DNA of 64,000 nt from Selenomonas sp. F0473 (GTDB lineage Bacteria > Bacillota > Negativicutes > Selenomonadales > Selenomonadaceae): NCBI RefSeq assembly GCF_000315545.1, contig NZ_JH992902.1, positions 1,672,638 to 1,736,637 on the forward strand, read 5' to 3'. Both the position numbers and the translations under genes were made by a program. The notes under the pieces are model-generated. The model ran no database searches. It was not told the origin of the DNA and saw nothing but the letters and a program-made list of their open reading frames with translations. Shown here one piece after another: positions 53,939-62,744 of this stretch; position 1 is the first letter of the stretch, and every line of letters starts with the position of its first letter.

Positions 53939-54714
53939 ACGGGAAGGAGATGAAGGATCGGGAGCGGACCGCCGCCGTGCTTACGGTACAGGATGTGCGC
54001 AAATCCTTTCGGACGCGCGAGGGGATGCTCGACGTGCTGCGGGGGGTGTCGCTCTCGGTGGTGCGCGACGAGATGGTCGGCATCGTGGGGGCCAGCGGCT
54101 CCGGCAAGTCGACGCTCTTTCGCGTGATCGCGGGGATCGAGCGCCCGGACAGCGGATCGGTCTCCTACTGGGGCGTCGTCCGGCTGGTGTTTCAGGATCC
54201 GCGCGAGGCATTTTCCCCGCGCATGCAGATGCGGGAATTTTTCCGCAGCGCGCTGGCATACGATAAGGAGGCGGCGCGGGGGGATCTGGAGGAGCGCGTC
54301 GCCGCGATGCTCGGTGAGGTGCAGCTTCCGCCGCGCGTGCTGGATGCGCTCCCGCATCAGCTGTCGGGCGGCGAGCTGCAGCGCGTCATCATCGCGCGGG
54401 CGCTGCTCCAGCAGCCCGACATCCTGCTCTTTGACGAGCCGACGAGCGCGCTCGATGTGATCACGCAGCGCCAGATCCTCGATCTCATCGCCGATCTGCG
54501 GAAGCGGTTCCGTTTTGCGGGGCTGTTCGTCAGTCACGATCTCGGCGCGGTGCAGCGGGTTGCGCAGCGCGTCTGCGTGCTCTATGAGGGGAAGTTTGCC
54601 GAGACGCTTGATGCGGCGCGGCTCACGCAGGCGCAGCATGCGGCGACGCGGGCGCTTCTGCACGCGCAGCATGCGGCGACGCGGGCGCTTCTGCACGCGC
54701 AGCAGCTTTTATGA
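53935..54714 (+). CDS. ABC ATPase, NikE/DppF type
   Basis: 259 residues from GTG overlapping the previous stop (ggagg upstream). Complete: Walker A GASGSGKST, Q-loop VFQDPREAFSP, signature LSGGELQRV, Walker B ILLFDEPTSALD, switch FVSHD. The C-terminus ends in a duplicated 11-residue unit (see 54631-54696) that is not part of the family fold. Second motor subunit of the importer, and the only intact one as sequenced. Confidence 0.9.
   Translation: MNGKEMKDRERTAAVLTVQDVRKSFRTREGMLDVLRGVSLSVVRDEMVGIVGASGSGKSTLFRVIAGIERPDSGSVSYWGVVRLVFQDPREAFSPRMQMREFFRSALAYDKEAARGDLEERVAAMLGEVQLPPRVLDALPHQLSGGELQRVIIARALLQQPDILLFDEPTSALDVITQRQILDLIADLRKRFRFAGLFVSHDLGAVQRVAQRVCVLYEGKFAETLDAARLTQAQHAATRALLHAQHAATRALLHAQQLL
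54631..54696 (+). repeat. Perfect 33-bp tandem repeat inside the NikE-like gene
   Basis: Two identical 33-base units, 54631-54663 and 54664-54696, in frame, encoding the doubled segment AQHAATRALLH. A third partial unit (gcgcagcag) follows. Length variation by 33 bases would change the protein tail without a frameshift. Confidence 0.95.
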
Positions 54715-54744
54715 AGGGGTTTATTTGGTTCAGGAGGTTTTTTG

Positions 54745-56247
54745 ATGAAACGAATACTGTCCATGTTTCTGCTCGGCGTGAGCCTTTTGGCGCTCGCCGG
54801 CTGCGGCGGAAACGCGATGAAGACGACGGCGGGCCACCTCAATCTTGCGATTTGGTGGTTCGGCGAGACGCTCGATCCCGCGCACGCGTGGGACAGCTGG
54901 ACGCTGACGCGCATCGGCGCGGGCGAGACGCTCGTTGCGGTCAACGAGCATATGGAGTTTATTCCGCAGCTCGCGGACAAATGGGAGAATGTCGATCCCG
55001 TGACGTGGCGGTTCCATATCCGTCAGGGCGTGAAGTTCCAGAATGGCGATCCGATGACGCCGGAACTGGTCAAGGCCTCCATTGAGCGCAGCATGAATGA
55101 AAACGAGCGGGCGAAGAAGATCGCACGCATCAAGGAAATGCGCGTGGAGGGGGAAGACCTCGTCTTTGTGACGACGACGCCCTATGCTTCGTTCGTCTCC
55201 AGTCTTTCGGATCCCGTATTCATCATCGTGAACACGCAGGCGGATCTGTCGAAGGTTGCCTCTACGCCTGTGCTCACGGGTCCCTATACGATCACGGACT
55301 GGACCAAGGGGGTAGAGATCCAGCTGAAGCGCAACGAGCACTATTGGGACGGCACGCCCGGCCTCGAAACCGTCACCGTCAAGAATGTCGAGGACGACGC
55401 GTCGCGCGCGATGGCGCTCCAGTCGGGAGAGTTCGATCTCATCCAGCGCCTTTCGGCGGCGAACCGCTCCCTTTTCGAGAATAATGCGAACTACGGGATC
55501 TATGAGACGACCGGCGTGCGCGTGCAGATGCTGACGACGAACGAGGAGGGCGTGCTCGGCGACAAGAATCTGCGCACGGCGCTCGCCTATCTCTTTGACA
55601 GCGAGGCCCTCGCGGAGGTGTACGGCAATGCGGTCGCGGCGGGCGAGCCGTTCCCGCCGAGCATTCCGTACGGTCATCCCGGGGAGAAGATCACGCACGA
55701 TCCTGCCAAAGCGGATGCGGCCTTTGCTGCGGCTGGCTATACCAAAAATGCGCAGGGGATGTATGAGAAAAACGGACAGCCGCTGACGCTGAAGTTTGCG
55801 ACGTGGGGCGACAAGACCACCCTCTACGAGGCGATTGAGTCGCAGCTGCGCGAGGGCGGCGTCGATGTCAAGATGATCCATGTGCAGGAGCCGGATAAGG
55901 TGGACTCCGTCGGCGGCTTCGATCTGCTGGAGGAGGACTGGGCGGTCGCGGCGACGAACGATCCGTATTCGTGGCTGCGCGGCATGTTCTACTCCGACAG
56001 CACGTCCAACCGCGGGCACTATAAGAGCGCCGCGTTCGACGCGATCCTTGACGAGATGGCGACGGCGATGGATCCCGCGCGCAAGGACGAGCTCGTGAAG
56101 GCCGCGGCGCGGCAGCTGATCGAGGACCAGCCGACGCTGTTCCTCACGGCGCCGATGACAATCCTGGCGGGCAAATCAAATGTCAAGAACGTCAAGATTT
56201 TCCCCTTGGATTACTATCTGCTGACCAAAGATGTCACGGTCGAGTAG
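54745..56247 (+). CDS. ABC substrate-binding lipoprotein, NikA/OppA type
   Basis: 500 residues. Lipoprotein signal LLALAGC with Cys20, then an SBP_bac_5 fold: LAIWWFGETLDPAHAW, WRFHIRQGVKFQNGDPMTPE, TGPYTITDWTKGVEIQLKRNEHYWDGTP, VRVQMLTTN. Binds the solute in the periplasm and delivers it to the permeases. The family includes nickel, metallophore-metal, peptide and haem binders; nickel or a metal chelate is my first guess because of gene order and length. AGGAGG 7 bases before the ATG. Unusually placed last in the operon. Confidence 0.88.
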   Translation: MKRILSMFLLGVSLLALAGCGGNAMKTTAGHLNLAIWWFGETLDPAHAWDSWTLTRIGAGETLVAVNEHMEFIPQLADKWENVDPVTWRFHIRQGVKFQNGDPMTPELVKASIERSMNENERAKKIARIKEMRVEGEDLVFVTTTPYASFVSSLSDPVFIIVNTQADLSKVASTPVLTGPYTITDWTKGVEIQLKRNEHYWDGTPGLETVTVKNVEDDASRAMALQSGEFDLIQRLSAANRSLFENNANYGIYETTGVRVQMLTTNEEGVLGDKNLRTALAYLFDSEALAEVYGNAVAAGEPFPPSIPYGHPGEKITHDPAKADAAFAAAGYTKNAQGMYEKNGQPLTLKFATWGDKTTLYEAIESQLREGGVDVKMIHVQEPDKVDSVGGFDLLEEDWAVAATNDPYSWLRGMFYSDSTSNRGHYKSAAFDAILDEMATAMDPARKDELVKAAARQLIEDQPTLFLTAPMTILAGKSNVKNVKIFPLDYYLLTKDVTVE

Positions 56248-56292
56248 GCATTGCATAGAGCTTTTGATTTGAGAAAGGGAAGGCCGGATTTT

Positions 56293-57603
56293 ATGAAAAA
56301 ACATGTTCTCAGCGCGCTCGTCGGCGCGGCGCTCATCGGCGCGTTTGCTTCCTCTGCCGCGGCCGCGGCGAACCCGTTCAGCGATGTCCCGCGCGACCAT
56401 TGGGCGTACGACGCCGTGACGCAGCTCGCGGCGGACGGCGTCGTCGAAGGCTACGGCGACGGCACTTACCGCGGCGACCGCTCCATCACGCGCTACGAGA
56501 TGGCGCAGATGACGGCGCGCGCGATGGCGAAGGGCGACCTGTCCGCATCGGACCGCGCGCTGGTCGACCGCCTTGCGGCGGAGTTCGCGGACGAGCTGAA
56601 CAATCTCGGCGTCCGCGTCTCGAACCTCGAGCGCAACGCCGATATGGTGAAGTGGGAAGGCGAGCTGCGCTACGTCTACCTGAGTTACCGCGACGAGCGC
56701 ACGGACGGCGTGAAGGATAAGCACAATACGAATATGCTCCAGATCCGTATTCTGCCGAATGCGGAAATCAATAAAAACTGGCGCGTCAAGGCGCGTCTGA
56801 CGGGGACCACCGCCCTCGCCAAGGACCAGGCGGGCAATGTGGCGCTCAGCTATCTCTACGCAGACGGCAATTATGACAAGCTGCGCATTCAGCTCGGCAA
56901 GATGTCCCATTTCTGGTCGTACTCCGACGACGGCCTTGTCGCCGATTCGTGGTTCTCGGGCGGCATCGTCACCTACGGCTCGAAGATCAAGGTCATGGCG
57001 GAGGCGGGGCGCTGGAACATGAAGAGCGCGCACGTCGGGATCTCCGGCTATGTGCCGGCGGGCGGCGACACGTCGAACCATCAGGGGATCGGCATCGACT
57101 ATGCGAACGGTAAGCTGCAGGCGGGCGTCGCGTATCGCCGCTGGGAGGCGGAGACGTTCCGGCTGCTGCCGCAGTACCGCAGGAACGGGACGAGCAATCG
57201 GGCGTCTATCTGGTCGGTCGGCGCCAAGTACAGCTTTACGAAGAACGTCGCCCTTGCCGCACGCTTTGCGGAAAATACCGAGGCGGACAATTACAATCGG
57301 TCGTATAACTTCCAGCTGAACTACAAGGGATCCAATACGAAGGATCCGGGCTCGTGGGGCGCGTATGTCGCCTACCGCCGCCTCGGCGGCTACAGCACGC
57401 TCATGCCGACCTATGAGATCCACCGGCAGACGTATAAGACGCCCGTACATGACGGGGAGTTCGGAACGAAGGGCTGGGTCGTCGGCGGCAGCTTCGCGCC
57501 GATGATGAACACGAACATCGACGTCGGATATTTCCACGGCAAGTCGCTGAACACCGGAAAATCCGCCGAGACGCTCTATACGCGTGTGCAGATGTTCTGG
57601 TAA
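56293..57603 (+). CDS. OmpM-type SLH-domain outer-membrane porin
   Basis: 436 residues. Signal peptide 1-24 (ends SSAAAAA), one SLH domain (about 27-75: NPFSDVPRDHWAYDAVTQLAADGVVEGYGDGTYRG split over the domain), a coiled-coil linker (about 90-115), then a beta-barrel ending in Trp (VQMFW). In Negativicutes such proteins tether the outer membrane to peptidoglycan through the SLH domain, which binds polyaminated peptidoglycan. This is a strong taxonomic marker. The gene lies 45 bases after the binding-protein gene; no separate promoter is evident to me, which is odd for an abundant porin. Confidence 0.93.
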   Translation: MKKHVLSALVGAALIGAFASSAAAAANPFSDVPRDHWAYDAVTQLAADGVVEGYGDGTYRGDRSITRYEMAQMTARAMAKGDLSASDRALVDRLAAEFADELNNLGVRVSNLERNADMVKWEGELRYVYLSYRDERTDGVKDKHNTNMLQIRILPNAEINKNWRVKARLTGTTALAKDQAGNVALSYLYADGNYDKLRIQLGKMSHFWSYSDDGLVADSWFSGGIVTYGSKIKVMAEAGRWNMKSAHVGISGYVPAGGDTSNHQGIGIDYANGKLQAGVAYRRWEAETFRLLPQYRRNGTSNRASIWSVGAKYSFTKNVALAARFAENTEADNYNRSYNFQLNYKGSNTKDPGSWGAYVAYRRLGGYSTLMPTYEIHRQTYKTPVHDGEFGTKGWVVGGSFAPMMNTNIDVGYFHGKSLNTGKSAETLYTRVQMFW

Positions 57604-57634
57604 ATAACTGAAGACTGCCTGATATACGGCGGAG

Positions 57635-57667
57635 ACCGCGCGAAACGCATGCGTTTCGCGCGGTTTC
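57635..57667 (+). terminator. Terminator after the porin gene
   Basis: Near-perfect palindrome accgcgcgaaacgc / gcgtttcgcgcggt followed by a T-rich stretch. Confidence 0.85.
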
Positions 57668-57791
57668 CGTTTGTTCGCCGTTATTGATATCCGTGTGCGT
57701 CGGGGCTTGCACATTTTGCGATTATATTGTAGGCTATGTCCCGGATTGAATGAACTTGATATTTTTGATATATAGCGGAGGAAGAAATACG

Positions 57792-59633
57792 ATGATCGAA
57801 GCGTGGCTCAAAAGTGCGCCGCGTCCGACGACGTTCTGCGCCGGCGTTTCGGCGGCGGCGCTCGCGATGAGCTTTGCGGGGGTTCCCGATTTGCCCGCCG
57901 ATCCCGCATGGATTGCGGTCATTCTGTGCGGCGTTCCCATTCTCTATGTCGCGGGGCGCGGCATCATGGACGGGTTTGACATCCGCGCCGGCGTCCTCGT
58001 CTCGCTCGCCCTCATCGCCGCGCTGCTGACGAAGGAGTATTTCGCCGCGGGCGAGGTCGCGCTCATCATGCAGATCGGCACGCTGCTTGAGGACTGGACG
58101 GTCGCGCGGGCGCGTGCGGGGCTCGAGGGACTTGCGGCGCTTGCGCCGCAGGCGGCGCACCGCCTGCGCGGGGATGTGCAGGAGACGGTTCCCGCGGCGG
58201 AGGTGCGTGCCGGCGATCTGCTGGTCGTGCGCGCGGGCGAAACCGTACCCGTCGACGGTACGGTGACGGCGGGGGAGAGCGCTGTGGACGCCGCCGTCAT
58301 GACGGGCGAATCCCTGCCCGTGGATAAGCGTGCGGGCGACGCTGTCATCAGCGGCACGGTGAACACCTACGGCACATTTACCATGCGGGCGGAGAAGGCC
58401 GCGACGGATTCCTCCCTCCAACGCATGATCGCGCTTGCGCGTGAAGCGGATGCGAAAAAGGCGCCCATCGTGCGGCTGGCCGACCGCTGGGCCTCATGGC
58501 TCGTCGGCATCGCGCTCGCCTGTGCGCTGCTCGTCTGGTGGGGGACGGGCGAGCTCGTGCGCGGCGTTACGGTGCTTGTCGTCTTCTGCCCCTGCGCCTT
58601 CGTGCTCGCCACGCCGACGGCCGTCGCGGCGAGCATCGGCAACCTCACGCGTCACGGCGTTTTGATCCGTACGGGGGACGCGCTTGAACGTCTTGCCCGG
58701 GTTCAGACCGTCGCCTTTGATAAGACGGGGACGCTGACGCACGGGACGCCTCGGGTTGTTGCCGTACGCGCGCTGTCGGGCGCGTATACCGACGAAGAGG
58801 TTCTGCGGCTCGCCGCCGCCGCGGAGCAGCATTCCGAGCACCCGCTGGGACGCGCCGTCGTCGCGGCGTATTTGGAGCATGGAATGCCGCTGCCGTCGGC
58901 GCGGGATACGCAGGTGCGCGCGGGGCGCGGCATCACAGCGGAGGTCGAGCGCCGGAAGATTACGGTCGGGAGCCCAGCGCTGCTCGCAGAATATGCGGCG
59001 GCCGATACGGCGGAACAGCGTGCCGCCGCCTATGCGCGGGACGGCGCGACGGTCAGCTGCGTTGCCGTGGATGACGAGATTATCGGCATCGTCGCGCTCG
59101 CCGATACGCTGCGCGCAGAGGCCGCGGCCGTCGTCGCTGCGCTGCACGCGCGGGGCATCGACACCGTCCTGCTCACGGGGGACAGCGCCGCCGCCGCGGA
59201 ACATATCGGCGCGCAGGCGGGGATTGCGGAGCTGAGGAGCGCCCTTCTCCCCGCCGATAAGATGAACTATGTTGCGGACGAACGGCGCCGCATCGCGATG
59301 GTCGGCGACGGCATCAACGACGCGCTCGCGCTGAAGGCGGCCTATGTCGGAGTCGCCGTGGGCGGCGTCGGCTCGGATATCGCGGCGGCGTCCGCGGACG
59401 CGGTGCTCGTTGCGGGAGGCGTGCGGCGGCTCCCCCATCTCTTCGCGATGGCGGAGCGCTGTATGCGGAAAGTGCGGCAGAATATCTTCCTCGGCCTCTG
59501 CATCAACTTCGTTGCCGTTGCGCTCTCGGCGCTCGGCCTGCTGACGCCCGTCACGGGCGCCCTCTGGCACAACGCGGGATCGGTTCTTGTCGTCGTGAAC
59601 GCGGCGCTCCTGCTGCGCGCGCGGGATGACTGA
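57792..59633 (+). CDS. P1B-type heavy-metal ATPase without metal-binding N-domain
   Basis: 613 residues. Metal pump in the inner membrane: TGES actuator loop (MTGESLPVDK), CPC in the transport helix (Cys266, Cys268), phosphorylated Asp310 in DKTGTLTHG, HP motif SEHPLG, hinge VGDGINDALAL. No HMA or His-rich domain precedes the first helices. The last helix reads LWHNAGSVLVVVNAALLL, unlike copper pumps and nearer to the zinc/cadmium/manganese branches; the metal is undetermined. ATG 57792 with ggagg; an upstream frame start at 57750 has no ribosome site. It follows the metal-type ABC importer and porin, but with a terminator in between. Confidence 0.9.
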   Translation: MIEAWLKSAPRPTTFCAGVSAAALAMSFAGVPDLPADPAWIAVILCGVPILYVAGRGIMDGFDIRAGVLVSLALIAALLTKEYFAAGEVALIMQIGTLLEDWTVARARAGLEGLAALAPQAAHRLRGDVQETVPAAEVRAGDLLVVRAGETVPVDGTVTAGESAVDAAVMTGESLPVDKRAGDAVISGTVNTYGTFTMRAEKAATDSSLQRMIALAREADAKKAPIVRLADRWASWLVGIALACALLVWWGTGELVRGVTVLVVFCPCAFVLATPTAVAASIGNLTRHGVLIRTGDALERLARVQTVAFDKTGTLTHGTPRVVAVRALSGAYTDEEVLRLAAAAEQHSEHPLGRAVVAAYLEHGMPLPSARDTQVRAGRGITAEVERRKITVGSPALLAEYAAADTAEQRAAAYARDGATVSCVAVDDEIIGIVALADTLRAEAAAVVAALHARGIDTVLLTGDSAAAAEHIGAQAGIAELRSALLPADKMNYVADERRRIAMVGDGINDALALKAAYVGVAVGGVGSDIAAASADAVLVAGGVRRLPHLFAMAERCMRKVRQNIFLGLCINFVAVALSALGLLTPVTGALWHNAGSVLVVVNAALLLRARDD

Positions 59634-59686
59634 GCGCAAAGGTTCTGCCGCATATGACTTAGGGGAAAATCAAACGCGCATCGGAA

Positions 59687-59724
59687 ACGGGGCTGCTGCA
59701 CTCTAGTTGTGCAACAGCCCCGTT
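59687..59724. terminator. Terminator between the ATPase and the convergent phosphatase
   Basis: Stem aacggggctg / cagccccgtt with partly paired inner tgca; modest T content on either side, so it may act in both directions. Confidence 0.6.
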
Positions 59725-59736
59725 GTGCCGTATCTA

Positions 59737-60195
59737 TTATTTTTCCTCCATGAGCCGCACAAGCAGCGCGCGGCATCCCGCGTCGACATCGCGGTAGGTT
59801 GTTTCGAAGTCGCCCGTGTACCACGGGTCGGCGACATCGCGGCGTTCGCCGACAAAGGAGAGGAGCATATGCGTCTTGCCCGCGGGATCGCCGTTTGTGA
59901 GGCGGTCAAGATCGCGCATGTTCTCTTTGTCCATGCCGACGATGCAGTCGTAGGCATCGTAATCCTCGCGCCGCATGAGCGCGGCGCTTCGCTTCGTGAA
60001 AGGAATGCCGTGCGCGCGCAGGACCTCCCGGGTGCCGCGGTGGGTGTCGCTGCCGATCTCGTCCGCGCGCATCGCTTTTGATTCGACGCTGATCTCATCC
60101 GCGATGCCCGCCGCGCGCACAAGGGATTTCATGACGAACTCCGCCATCGGCGAGCGGCAGATGTTGCCGTGGCAGACGAATAAAATTTTCTTCAT
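59737..60195 (-). CDS. Low-molecular-weight protein tyrosine phosphatase
   Basis: 152 residues. Active-site loop CHGNICRS (Cys8, Arg14) right at the N-terminus and the general acid Asp in DPWYTGDF. The start is the ATG at 60195, with gaggagg upstream; an earlier frame start at 60234 lacks a ribosome site. Such enzymes dephosphorylate tyrosine kinases of capsule synthesis or arsenate-like substrates; no kinase is nearby. Confidence 0.93.
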   Translation of the reverse strand: MKKILFVCHGNICRSPMAEFVMKSLVRAAGIADEISVESKAMRADEIGSDTHRGTREVLRAHGIPFTKRSAALMRREDYDAYDCIVGMDKENMRDLDRLTNGDPAGKTHMLLSFVGERRDVADPWYTGDFETTYRDVDAGCRALLVRLMEEK

Positions 60196-60279
60196 AGGCA
60201 GCCTCCTCATCGGTTCAAGGTTCATCTCGGCCATATTGCGATTCTATCGTAAAAGTCGGCGTATCGCAACCGCCGCCGC

Positions 60280-60308
60280 TTGTCTTTTGTATATGAAGAT
60301 GCTAGAAT
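60280..60308 (+). promoter_or_regulatory. Promoter of the TpsB gene
   Basis: TTGTCT (60280-60285) and TAGAAT (60303-60308), 17-base spacer. Confidence 0.7.
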
Positions 60309-60361
60309 ACGAATGAAACGGCAAACTGGGCAAAGTATCATGTGGGAGTTGAGTTTCGATC

Positions 60362-62041
60362 GTGTGTAAAGCCGGAGATGTGAGAAAGAGGAAGGCCGCG
60401 GTGCGCGGAGGTTTTGCGGCGCTGCTCTGTGCGGCGATTGCCGGCGCGGGGACGAATGTCTGCGCCGCGCCGTCGCTGGCGCGCCCGGGGGAGGACATCG
60501 CGGATCAGGCGGTGCGGCCGGAGATCGGCGTCGAGGATCGGACGCCGACATATCGGCAGGATGATTTTGAGGCGCACTTCACGGTGGAGAATTTCGTTCT
60601 TGAGGCGCCGGAATTGAATCTCGACAAGGAAGAGCTTTCGCGGATTCTCGAAGAGGGGATGGGCTCCGGCAAGACCATCGCGGATCTGCGCCGTACGGTC
60701 GACGCGCTGACGACGTACTGCCGTACGCACGGCTATCCTGCCGCCGCGGCCTATCTTCCGCCGCAGGAGAGCATGGACGGCGTGATTGTCCTGCGCATTA
60801 TTCCGGGGCGCTACAATGATATCCGGATTGAGAACAACAGCAGACTCAAGACGCCCGTGGCGCAGCGCATCATCGCGGGGCTGAAGCGGGACGATATCAT
60901 CACCACGGCAAAGCTGGAGACGGCGCTCTATTCGGTCTCGGATGCGACCGGGGCGCGCGCGGTCGGCGTGCTGAGCCCAGGGGCTTCGTTCGGCACCAGT
61001 AATCTGACCGTGCGGATCGAGGACTCGAAGGAGTCGAATACGGTGTTCTATGTCGAGAACTACGGCAGTACGAGCACGGGGCGCTACCGCTACGGGCTGC
61101 AGGAGACGCTCTATGATCCGTCGGGCGCGGGGGATAAAGTGAGCGCAGGCGCGATCGTCTCGAACGGGAGCCTCCGCAATTTCTATGTGAACTATGAGAC
61201 GGTCGTCGGTCATGGAGGCACGACGTTCGGCCTCGGCGTTTCGCGGATGAACTATAAGGTCGGCGGCGCGCTCGCGGCGATCGGCGCGGAGGGGAATTCG
61301 CTGACGCTGACGCTCTTCGGGCAGGCGCCGCTCTATCACATGACGAACCGCAGCCTCACATTCCGCTACGGCTATAACTACCGCGATTTGAACGACGATA
61401 TCACGGGGTTTGATCTGGAAGGGAAAAAGCATACGCACAGCGTCTATGCGGGGCTCGTCGGGATGCGGCGGATGCGCGGCCTCCTGCTCAACTATAATAT
61501 GAACTTGACGCTCGGGCATCTGTCCTACGATTCGACGTATACGAATATTCTTGGCATGATCAATCGAACGAACGAGGGCGCCTATGAGAAACTCGAAGCG
61601 GATATGACGGCGGTGCAGCGGCTCGGCAATGCGACGGATCTCATGGTCAAACTGTCGGGGCAAAAGGCGTGGCAGAATCTCGACAGCTCGGAGGATTTCT
61701 ATCTTGGCGGGCCGAACGGCGTGCGTGCCTACGCGCAGGGCGAGGCGTCGGGCGACGAGGGGCTGCTCGGCACGGCGGAGCTGCGCTGGCACACGCCGCT
61801 GCGCGGACTCACGCTCAGTACGTTCTATGACGCCGGCACGGTTTGGCTCAGCCGCAGCCACCTTGCGGGGACAACCAACCGCATGACGCTGCGCGGCTGG
61901 GGCGTCGGCGCGGCGTACAGCAATCCGGGCGATTGGTTCGCGCGTCTCGACTATGCCCGCCGGATCGGGCTCGATACGCTGGTATCGCCGAAGAATGCCG
62001 CGTCGGGACGCGTTTGGTTCCTCATGGGCAAGATTTGGTAG
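60362..62041 (+). CDS. TpsB/ShlB-FhaC-type two-partner secretion transporter
   Basis: 559 residues from GTG 60362; a GTG at 60380 is possible, both with poor ribosome sites. Signal peptide to about residue 36 (TNVCAA). POTRA region (about 70-150) with a POTRA_2-like start FTVENFVLEAP and YCRTHGYPAAAAYLPPQ. The barrel ends in Trp (GKIW) and holds the conserved FLGGPNGVRAYAQGEASGDEG loop (FhaC family LGG..SVRGY, here VRAY). Exports a large TpsA adhesin or cytolysin across the outer membrane. No TpsA gene is in the window. trmB follows 43 bases later. Confidence 0.88.
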   Translation: MCKAGDVRKRKAAVRGGFAALLCAAIAGAGTNVCAAPSLARPGEDIADQAVRPEIGVEDRTPTYRQDDFEAHFTVENFVLEAPELNLDKEELSRILEEGMGSGKTIADLRRTVDALTTYCRTHGYPAAAAYLPPQESMDGVIVLRIIPGRYNDIRIENNSRLKTPVAQRIIAGLKRDDIITTAKLETALYSVSDATGARAVGVLSPGASFGTSNLTVRIEDSKESNTVFYVENYGSTSTGRYRYGLQETLYDPSGAGDKVSAGAIVSNGSLRNFYVNYETVVGHGGTTFGLGVSRMNYKVGGALAAIGAEGNSLTLTLFGQAPLYHMTNRSLTFRYGYNYRDLNDDITGFDLEGKKHTHSVYAGLVGMRRMRGLLLNYNMNLTLGHLSYDSTYTNILGMINRTNEGAYEKLEADMTAVQRLGNATDLMVKLSGQKAWQNLDSSEDFYLGGPNGVRAYAQGEASGDEGLLGTAELRWHTPLRGLTLSTFYDAGTVWLSRSHLAGTTNRMTLRGWGVGAAYSNPGDWFARLDYARRIGLDTLVSPKNAASGRVWFLMGKIW

Positions 62042-62084
62042 CCGCGGCACGCCGGGACGGTGGGCGGAGACAACGGGTTAGGCT

Positions 62085-62744
62085 ATGAGACTGCGACGAA
62101 AACCGTGGATTGATACGGCAATTTTGGATTATGCGGACTTTGTGACCCCGCGCGGCGGGGATTGGCAGCATCATGCGGGACGTTGGGCGGAGGAATTTGG
62201 CCGTACGGCGCCGCTCCATATCGAGATCGGCGTCGGTAAGGGGGACTTCCTTACGGAACTCGCCGCGCGGCATCCCGCGGTCAACTATGTGGGGCTTGAG
62301 GCGCAGCAGGGCGTGCTCTACTTTGCCGCGCGCAAGGCGGCGGCGCGGGAACTGAAGAATATCCGCCTCCTCGTTTTCGACGCGGCGCGGCTCACAGAAC
62401 TGTTCGCGCCGGGCGAGGCCGATCGTATCTATTTGAATTTTTCCGATCCGTGGCCGAAGAAGCGTCATGCGAAGCGGCGGCTGACGAGCGAGGTATTCCT
62501 CGCGCGCTATGCCGCCGTGCTGCGTCCGGGTGGGGAGATTCGCTTTAAAACGGATAACGAGGGCCTTTTTTCGTATTCGTTGGAGACGCTGGCGGCCGAG
62601 GGGTGGCGGATCTCGGATGTGACGCGCGACCTCCATGCGCTGGGCGACCCGGAGAATATTATGACGGAGTATGAACGCAAATTCAGCGCGCGCGGCGCGA
62701 AGATCGGGTACCTCGCGGCGCGCCTGCCGCAGGAGGATACGTGA
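62085..62744 (+). CDS. trmB: tRNA (guanine-N7-)-methyltransferase
   Basis: 219 residues. Methylates G46 of tRNA with SAM. SAM site IEIGVGKGDFLTELA, the family signature NFSDPWPKKRHAKRRL and TDNEGLFSYS near the C-terminus. Overlaps the following SEDS gene by three bases (TGA inside GTGATG). Confidence 0.95.
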   Translation: MRLRRKPWIDTAILDYADFVTPRGGDWQHHAGRWAEEFGRTAPLHIEIGVGKGDFLTELAARHPAVNYVGLEAQQGVLYFAARKAAARELKNIRLLVFDAARLTELFAPGEADRIYLNFSDPWPKKRHAKRRLTSEVFLARYAAVLRPGGEIRFKTDNEGLFSYSLETLAAEGWRISDVTRDLHALGDPENIMTEYERKFSARGAKIGYLAARLPQEDT

